A stretch of DNA of 17,699 bases, taken from Haladaptatiplasma sp964454575. GTDB lineage: Archaea; Thermoplasmatota; Thermoplasmata; Halarchaeoplasmatales; Halarchaeoplasmataceae. Positions 14,117 to 17,699 of the stretch are shown piece after piece. Under the pieces are notes generated by a model that saw only the letters and a program-made list of their open reading frames with translations, was not told where the DNA came from and did no database searches. The stretch covers positions 1 through 17,699 of the forward strand of contig CAYVTG010000037.1 of assembly GCA_964454575.1 (NCBI GenBank). Reading direction: 5' to 3'. Within the stretch, counting starts at the first letter, position 1, and each line of letters begins with the position of its first letter. Made by a program: the position numbers and the translations under genes.

Positions 14117-14567
14117 AAAAACGGTCATGGCCGCCGGCGTCTTCGATCTGATCCATATGGGACATATAAACTACCTACAGGAAGCGAAAAAATTGGGTGA
14201 TCGGTTGGTGGTAGTTGTGGCCAGTGACGATACCGTTAGACGTAACAAACACGAACCACTCATGAGTCAGAAAACCCGTGCTAGCATGGTCGGATCACTT
14301 AAACCGGTCGATGAAGTCGTCATCGGTCGAACGGGAGACCCCTTTGAAGTTGTAGAAGATATAAAGCCGGATATCATAGCTATAGGATATGACCAGGAAC
14401 ACGATGAAGAAAGACTCAATGAAGAGTTGTTGAAAAGAGGATTGGGTATAGAAGTTAAACGTCTTAAACATTACAATCACGATCTTGACGCTACCCGTAA
14501 GATAATAAGGAAGATAATAGATTGGTACGGTATGAAAAAAGAGCTAGAGGCGGTGGAGGGCATATGA
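14109..14567 (+). CDS. ribL: Archaeal FAD synthetase (FMN adenylyltransferase)
   Basis: Transfers AMP from ATP to FMN to make FAD. It has 152 aa and a nucleotidyltransferase fold: AAGVFDLIHMGHINYL at 8-23 contains the HxGH signature (His16 to His19), SQKTRASMV (53-61) corresponds to the usual RTxx(R) helix, and the C-terminal part has IAIGYDQEHDE (91-101) and ATRKIIRKI. Related families (glycerol-3-phosphate cytidylyltransferase) share the fold; the operon partners decide for RibL. The protein contains no cysteine, although conserved cysteines were reported as important in M. jannaschii RibL. GGGAGGAG 5 nt before the ATG is a good ribosome site lying inside the ribB end. The stop overlaps the ribC start (ATGA). 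Confidence 0.88.
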   Translation: MGKKTVMAAGVFDLIHMGHINYLQEAKKLGDRLVVVVASDDTVRRNKHEPLMSQKTRASMVGSLKPVDEVVIGRTGDPFEVVEDIKPDIIAIGYDQEHDEERLNEELLKRGLGIEVKRLKHYNHDLDATRKIIRKIIDWYGMKKELEAVEGI

Positions 14568-15028
14568 AAAAGATCGGGATAGCCGATACCACCTTCGCAC
14601 GCTATGATATGTACAAAAGTGTGGTGGATGAACTAGCGTCTCTAGGCACAGGATATACCACCGAAAGATACACCGTACCAGGCATAAAAGATCTGGCTAT
14701 AGCTTCTCAGCGCTTGATAAAGAGCGGTTGTGACATCGTGATAGCCCTGGGTATGCCGGGCCCGGAGCCCATAGACAAACAGTGTGCCGATCAGGCATCA
14801 CGTTCGTTACTCAACGTTGAGATCAAACATGACGTTCACATTCTGGAAGTCTTCGTTCACGAAGACGAAGCAGATGATGATACAGAGCTTGCAGAACTCG
14901 CACACAACCGTGCGAGGGAGCATGCGATCAATGCATATGACCTTCTTTTTCGCCCTGAAAAACTTCAGCGAGCCGCTGGAATGGGGCAGAGAGAAGGTTA
15001 TCCAGATGCAGGTCCGATAAGGAGATGA
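14564..15028 (+). CDS. ribC: Archaeal-type riboflavin synthase
   Basis: Dismutates two 6,7-dimethyl-8-ribityllumazine molecules to riboflavin plus the pyrimidine substrate, which RibH reuses. It has 154 aa. The sequence matches archaeal RibC (MJ1184 type), not the trimeric bacterial RibE: KKIGIADTTFARYDM at the N-terminus, VPGIKDLAIA (38-47), IVIALGMPGPEPIDKQCA (58-75), HILEVFVHEDEADDD (91-105) and the end GMGQREGYPDAGPIRR. I choose the ATG at 14564, which overlaps the ribL stop by 4 bp with GGTGGAGG upstream. A longer frame from 14522 would add 14 basic/glycine residues inside ribL and is unlikely. It is paralogous to the next gene, ribH. Confidence 0.95.
   Translation: MKKIGIADTTFARYDMYKSVVDELASLGTGYTTERYTVPGIKDLAIASQRLIKSGCDIVIALGMPGPEPIDKQCADQASRSLLNVEIKHDVHILEVFVHEDEADDDTELAELAHNRAREHAINAYDLLFRPEKLQRAAGMGQREGYPDAGPIRR
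15018..15028 (+). promoter_or_regulatory. Shine-Dalgarno site of ribH within the ribC end
   Basis: TAAGGAGATGA includes the ribC stop codon and lies 5 nt before the ribH ATG at 15034. It closely resembles AGGAGGTGA and points to coupled translation. Confidence 0.6.
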
Positions 15029-15033
15029 TATAG

Positions 15034-15453
15034 ATGGCAAAAAAGATGAAGATAGGTATAGTGGTATCGGAATTCAACTACGATATCACTCGTATGATGC
15101 TAGAGAGGGCAAAGGAACACGCTGATTTCCTGGGTGTCGATGTAACAGATGTTGTGCACGTACCCGGTGTATTCGATATGCCGCTGGCGATAAAGAGGAT
15201 GCTGAACGATAAAAACATAGACGGCGTGGTCACCCTTGGTGCCGTTATCAAGGGAGAAACAGACCATGATGAAACCGTTATCAGTCATGCAGCGAGAAAG
15301 ATCGCCGACCTGGCTCTTGAATACGACAAACCGGTCAGCCTCGGTATAACAGGACCCGGCATGACCCGTATGCAGGCGCAGGAAAGGATCGAACGTGCGA
15401 AAGCAGCCGTTGAAAGCGTCGTCAAACTCTACGGAAACGTCGTCGATAGGTAA
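15034..15453 (+). CDS. ribH: 6,7-dimethyl-8-ribityllumazine synthase
   Basis: Condenses the RibB product with 5-amino-6-ribitylaminouracil to give lumazine, the RibC substrate. It has 139 aa. Family features: KIGIVVSEFNYDITRMM (6-22; the SxFN substrate loop), HVPGVFDMPLAIKRM (42-56), GVVTLGAVIKGETDHDETV (64-82, where KGETxHxE carries the catalytic His) and SLGITGPGMTRMQAQERI (100-117). The family usually forms pentamers or 60-mer capsids; which applies cannot be told here. It is the last gene of the rib cluster, 31 bp before the next gene. Confidence 0.94.
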   Translation: MAKKMKIGIVVSEFNYDITRMMLERAKEHADFLGVDVTDVVHVPGVFDMPLAIKRMLNDKNIDGVVTLGAVIKGETDHDETVISHAARKIADLALEYDKPVSLGITGPGMTRMQAQERIERAKAAVESVVKLYGNVVDR

Positions 15454-15463
15454 AATTAAGTAG
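15450..15463 (+). promoter_or_regulatory. Possible TATA element before the zinc-ribbon gene
   Basis: GGTAAAATTAAGTA spans the ribH stop and is centred about 29 nt before the ATG at 15485. No Shine-Dalgarno site precedes that ATG. This hints at a separate promoter after the rib operon, but the match is weak and read-through is equally possible. Confidence 0.25.
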
Positions 15464-15484
15464 TCCTCCGCGATTATCCCTACG

Positions 15485-15889
15485 ATGGCCTACACCATCC
15501 CTGACGACGATGAGATCGTGGATGCACTCAGAGCAGTGATGAGAAGGATGAAGGCAGTGGGGTCTTTGCGTAAACTCCGAGAATTCGTGATCAAAGAGCT
15601 GCGCTTTAAGGACCGTGACTATACCGTAGGTCATGAACGTTTACGAGAGATCGCTGTTACCGCACCTTTTGTCAATACACATATAGAGGCAAGACACGTT
15701 GAAGAAAGAAAGGATCTAAAGGGAAGATGTCCAGTATGCAGTGGTAAACTGGATAAAACCAAGAACGAGACCATCTTCGGCGGTACGGTAACCATCGGAT
15801 ATGAATGCGATTCATGTCCCTACTGGACCACACTCAAGATGCGGGTTCCAATCCGCTACAGATTTGAATACTATAAGGAGCACTCTTAG
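15485..15889 (+). CDS. Uncharacterised small protein with a C-terminal zinc ribbon
   Basis: I do not recognise the family. It has 134 aa: a helical N-terminal half (1-70) that could form a winged helix (LRKLREFVIKELRF, then HERLREIAVTAPFV), and a C-terminal zinc ribbon with CPVC (82-85) and CDSC (108-111) separated by 22 residues, followed by a basic beta strand (RVPIRYRFEYYKEH). Such an arrangement suits binding of nucleic acid or a protein partner. The stop (TAG) directly abuts the ATG of the nuclease-like gene downstream, so the two are almost certainly cotranscribed and may work together. There is no membrane segment or signal peptide, so it is cytoplasmic. Confidence 0.75.
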   Translation: MAYTIPDDDEIVDALRAVMRRMKAVGSLRKLREFVIKELRFKDRDYTVGHERLREIAVTAPFVNTHIEARHVEERKDLKGRCPVCSGKLDKTKNETIFGGTVTIGYECDSCPYWTTLKMRVPIRYRFEYYKEHS

Positions 15890-16825
15890 ATGGAGATCAA
15901 ATACGAACACGGGATATGTTTGGAAGACGATAAACGAAAGGTGATACTGGACCCTTCGCGTCAGAGTGAAATCGGAGTGGTCACCCACGGACATATGGAT
16001 CATCTGGTAAAAGATGCCTACATGACGCATCACACACTCGACATATTGGGTGTGAGAACGGGGGAGCGCAGAGGGAAGGGGATCTCCTACGGGTTTCCGT
16101 ATCCTGTCGGTGGATTCGATGTTACATTATATCCTGCCGGGCACGTGTTCGGCTCTGCCATGGTGATGGTGGACGATGTGTTGTATACCGGAGATTTCAA
16201 CACCGACGGAGGTAAAACCTGCGGGAAAGCATCTGCATACAGATGTAATACATTGATAATCGAGACTACATACGGTAAGATAGATTATCGTTTGCCTTCG
16301 AAGAAAGAGGTGATCGAAAATATGATGGCCTGGACCGAATGCGAGTTGGAAGAAGGACCAGTTGTATTCGGTGCCTACGAATTCGGTAAGGCTCAGGAGA
16401 TAATATCGCTGCTCAACAGCATGGGTGAAACTCCTTATGTCAACGACAGCATCGCCAGGCTGTGTGATATATACAACAAACACGGCGTCGGTCTTCAGTA
16501 TAAAGAGGGGATGCCTACGGGTAATTTCACCGCAGTCGTGCCTCCGAAGGATCTCAAAAAACCCATCGGTACGCTTGTGGAGAGTGTAAGAGAACAGAAC
16601 GGCTCTTCCGCTTATCTGTCCGGTTGGTGTGCTTTTTATTCTTTCTTTCACTCGATGAATATAGACGCGCAGTTCCCTCTGTCAGACCACGCAGGATATG
16701 ACGAACTACTCGATTATGTCAAACTGTGCGATCCTGAACAGGTACTCACGGTTCACGGCAGTTCTCAGGAATTTGCCAAAACCGTAGAAGAAGAACTCGG
16801 CATCAAGGCGACGGCGCTGAAGTGA
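15890..16825 (+). CDS. Metallo-beta-lactamase-fold nuclease-like protein (Cft2/exonuclease group)
   Basis: Predicted metal-dependent hydrolase of 311 aa resembling the Cft2/CPSF-type and DNA-ligase-associated exonuclease groups. Motifs: HGHMDH (33-38, both metal sites), PAGHVFGSA (82-90, metal His85), GDFNTD (101-106, bridging Asp102), ETTYG (125-129, the acidic residue of beta-CASP motif A), SDHAGY (265-270) and VHGS (288-291, final metal His289). The middle region (about 150-250; FGAYEFGKAQEI, YLSGWCAF) takes the place of a short beta-CASP domain. There are no KH domains, so it is not the archaeal aCPSF1 transcription terminator. AAGGAG lies 9 nt before the ATG. Substrate, RNA or DNA, is undetermined. 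Confidence 0.85.
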   Translation: MEIKYEHGICLEDDKRKVILDPSRQSEIGVVTHGHMDHLVKDAYMTHHTLDILGVRTGERRGKGISYGFPYPVGGFDVTLYPAGHVFGSAMVMVDDVLYTGDFNTDGGKTCGKASAYRCNTLIIETTYGKIDYRLPSKKEVIENMMAWTECELEEGPVVFGAYEFGKAQEIISLLNSMGETPYVNDSIARLCDIYNKHGVGLQYKEGMPTGNFTAVVPPKDLKKPIGTLVESVREQNGSSAYLSGWCAFYSFFHSMNIDAQFPLSDHAGYDELLDYVKLCDPEQVLTVHGSSQEFAKTVEEELGIKATALK

Positions 16826-16884
16826 ATGGTTATTGACGGATTTGAAAATATTGGCAGTATTCGAACTATGTGAATCATGAGCAA

Positions 16885-17699
16885 TCAAATTTTGCGTTTT
16901 TTTTCATTGAAGACAAAAATTAAAGCGATCACGATGATACATATGATAATCGCGGGTATAAACCACCAGTAGGATGTTGTATTTTCACCTTCGATCTGGG
17001 TTGCATACTTCAAATTATTGTTGGTAGCATCAAAATAGCTGATGTGGGGTCGGTCAGCACTGTCCAAGGCTATAGATGTCCAAACACCAACAACCCCCTC
17101 TCTATCCACGGTTTCTATATGCCAACTACTACCCGTCCATTTAGCGTATTTAAGATCATTTGTGGGCCAAAAGGTCGCATCGTCATGTTCTTCCACATGA
17201 TGATAGCTTATGTGCGGATGACCGTTACTATCCAAGTCTATAGATGTGTAAGCTCCAACAGTTCCAGATGTGTCCACAGTTTCGATGTGCCAATTACTAC
17301 CTGTCCATTTAGCATACTTTAGGTGGTTAACATGCTGTATGTGATCTTCACCATAATAAGCTATGTGGGGTTGGCATTCTTTGTTCACTGCCAAGGAGGT
17401 GTAACCACGTGAGTGATCTATTGTTTCGATATACCAACCGCCCATAGGTTTCAATCGAGCATATTTAAGATATCCTTCGCTAAGATAGCTTATGTGGGGA
17501 TAACCATAAGAGTCCTGTGCCATAGATAAAAAACCATCCGATTGGTCAACCGTTTCAATACTCCATTCATTATCAATCCATCTCGCATATTTAAGGTGTC
17601 CCATACTGCTACTATAATAGCTGATGAGAGGGTTGTCAGCGTTGTTAAGTACTATTGATGAGGGCGAAGTAAAAAGGGTAGTGCCCAAGATTTTTGATC
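16885..17699 (-). CDS. Repeat-containing cell-surface protein with C-terminal membrane anchor, N-terminus beyond window
   Basis: Partial gene: the frame stays open through the right edge (in-frame codons before the TTG at 17688 read SKI), so the start and probably a signal peptide lie outside. At least 270 residues are visible. Five repeats of about 43-56 residues carry the pattern TSI-LDS--PHISY, LKYAKW and W-IETVD. A single membrane helix follows (YWWFIPAIIICIIVIALIFVF), then the basic tail NEKKRKI. The repeats look like blades of a beta-propeller, and the protein is presumably displayed outside the cell. No catalytic motif is evident, so adhesion or ligand binding is a guess. It faces the nuclease gene tail to tail across 59 bp. 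Confidence 0.8.
   Translation of the reverse strand, partial: SKILGTTLFTSPSSIVLNNADNPLISYYSSSMGHLKYARWIDNEWSIETVDQSDGFLSMAQDSYGYPHISYLSEGYLKYARLKPMGGWYIETIDHSRGYTSLAVNKECQPHIAYYGEDHIQHVNHLKYAKWTGSNWHIETVDTSGTVGAYTSIDLDSNGHPHISYHHVEEHDDATFWPTNDLKYAKWTGSSWHIETVDREGVVGVWTSIALDSADRPHISYFDATNNNLKYATQIEGENTTSYWWFIPAIIICIIVIALIFVFNEKKRKI
16897..16904 (+). terminator. Poly-T tract on the plus strand inside the convergent gene end
   Basis: TTTTTTTT, about 72-79 nt after the nuclease gene stop, could end the plus-strand transcript. It lies within the last codons of the minus-strand surface protein, where it encodes part of the Lys-rich tail, so it may be only a codon effect. Confidence 0.3.
16999..17690 (-). 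repeat. Five coding repeats of about 130-170 bp
   Basis: Within the surface-protein gene, DNA related to ATAGCTTATGTGGGG (complement of the PHISY codons) recurs near 17035, 17205, 17360, 17488 and 17618, and GTCCATTTAGC(G/A)TA-like sequence (LKYAKW) recurs near 17135 and 17305. The blades nearest the C-terminus are most alike (KYAKWTGSSWHIETVD against KYAKWTGSNWHIETVD), suggesting recent duplication. Confidence 0.7.

Noticed and set aside
13670..14128. 152-codon open frame antisense to ribB
   Set aside because: Composition is atypical and it fully overlaps a clearly conserved RibB; a frame shadow.
14522..14563. Longer ribC start inside ribL
   Set aside because: Adds 14 basic/glycine residues absent from archaeal RibC; the ATGA overlap at 14564 with GGTGGAGG upstream is the better start.
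16127..16651. 174-codon open frame antisense to the nuclease gene
   Set aside because: It overlaps a gene with all metallo-beta-lactamase motifs, lacks recognisable domains and has no promoter or ribosome site; a frame shadow.
15890..16825. aCPSF1-type archaeal termination factor
   Set aside because: At 311 aa it lacks the N-terminal KH domains and the full beta-CASP region of that family.
16999..17690. Regular repeats as a CRISPR array
   Set aside because: Repeat period is about 130-170 bp and variable, and the repeats are in frame and coding; no short identical direct repeats with spacers.

Overview
The window reads as chromosomal DNA from an archaeon. The evidence is archaeal-type genes throughout (Hel308 helicase, a single-PUA-domain protein, the dual-specificity phosphoglucose/phosphomannose isomerase, archaeal ribB/ribL/ribC/ribH) and archaeal gene starts: AT-rich TATA boxes about 24-30 nt before start codons that lack a Shine-Dalgarno (SD) site, with GAGGTGAT-like SD sites before genes inside operons. 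My inference, from impression rather than any search, is a Thermoplasmatota-like, peptide-using lineage. There are no rRNA or tRNA genes, no CRISPR array and no insertion sequence, and no gene-free stretch over 300 bases.

Layout. 1-700 (-): a methylthioadenosine/methylthioinosine phosphorylase whose 3' end lies off the left edge. 771-9159 (-): a five-gene Opp/Dpp-type ABC importer operon in the order oppA-oppB-oppC-oppD-oppF. Two members are unusual. OppA (978 aa) has beta-sandwich domains and a C-terminal membrane anchor added to the usual binding protein. OppC (730 aa) carries a beta-propeller of about 400 residues in the extracellular loop after its first membrane helix. 9324-9629 (+): a small MTH1187/YqgV-type thiamine-binding protein, divergent from oppA and convergent with hel308. 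9632-11764 (-): hel308. 11816-12289 (+): a PUA-domain RNA-binding protein that shares a single TATA element with hel308. 12295-13329 (-): bifunctional phosphoglucose/phosphomannose isomerase.

13412-15453 (+): a tight riboflavin/FAD operon, ribB-ribL-ribC-ribH, with overlapping or nearly touching genes. It makes the four-carbon precursor, lumazine, riboflavin and finally FAD. The early GTP-derived steps and riboflavin kinase are not in the window. 15485-16825 (+): an unrecognised zinc-ribbon protein whose stop codon abuts the start of a metallo-beta-lactamase/Cft2-type nuclease. 16885-17699 (-): the C-terminal part of a cell-surface protein with five repeats and a membrane anchor; its 5' end lies off the right edge.

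The strongest candidate for something undescribed is the importer: a permease with its own extracellular propeller, paired with a membrane-tethered, domain-extended binding protein, and an inverted repeat around the oppA promoter.
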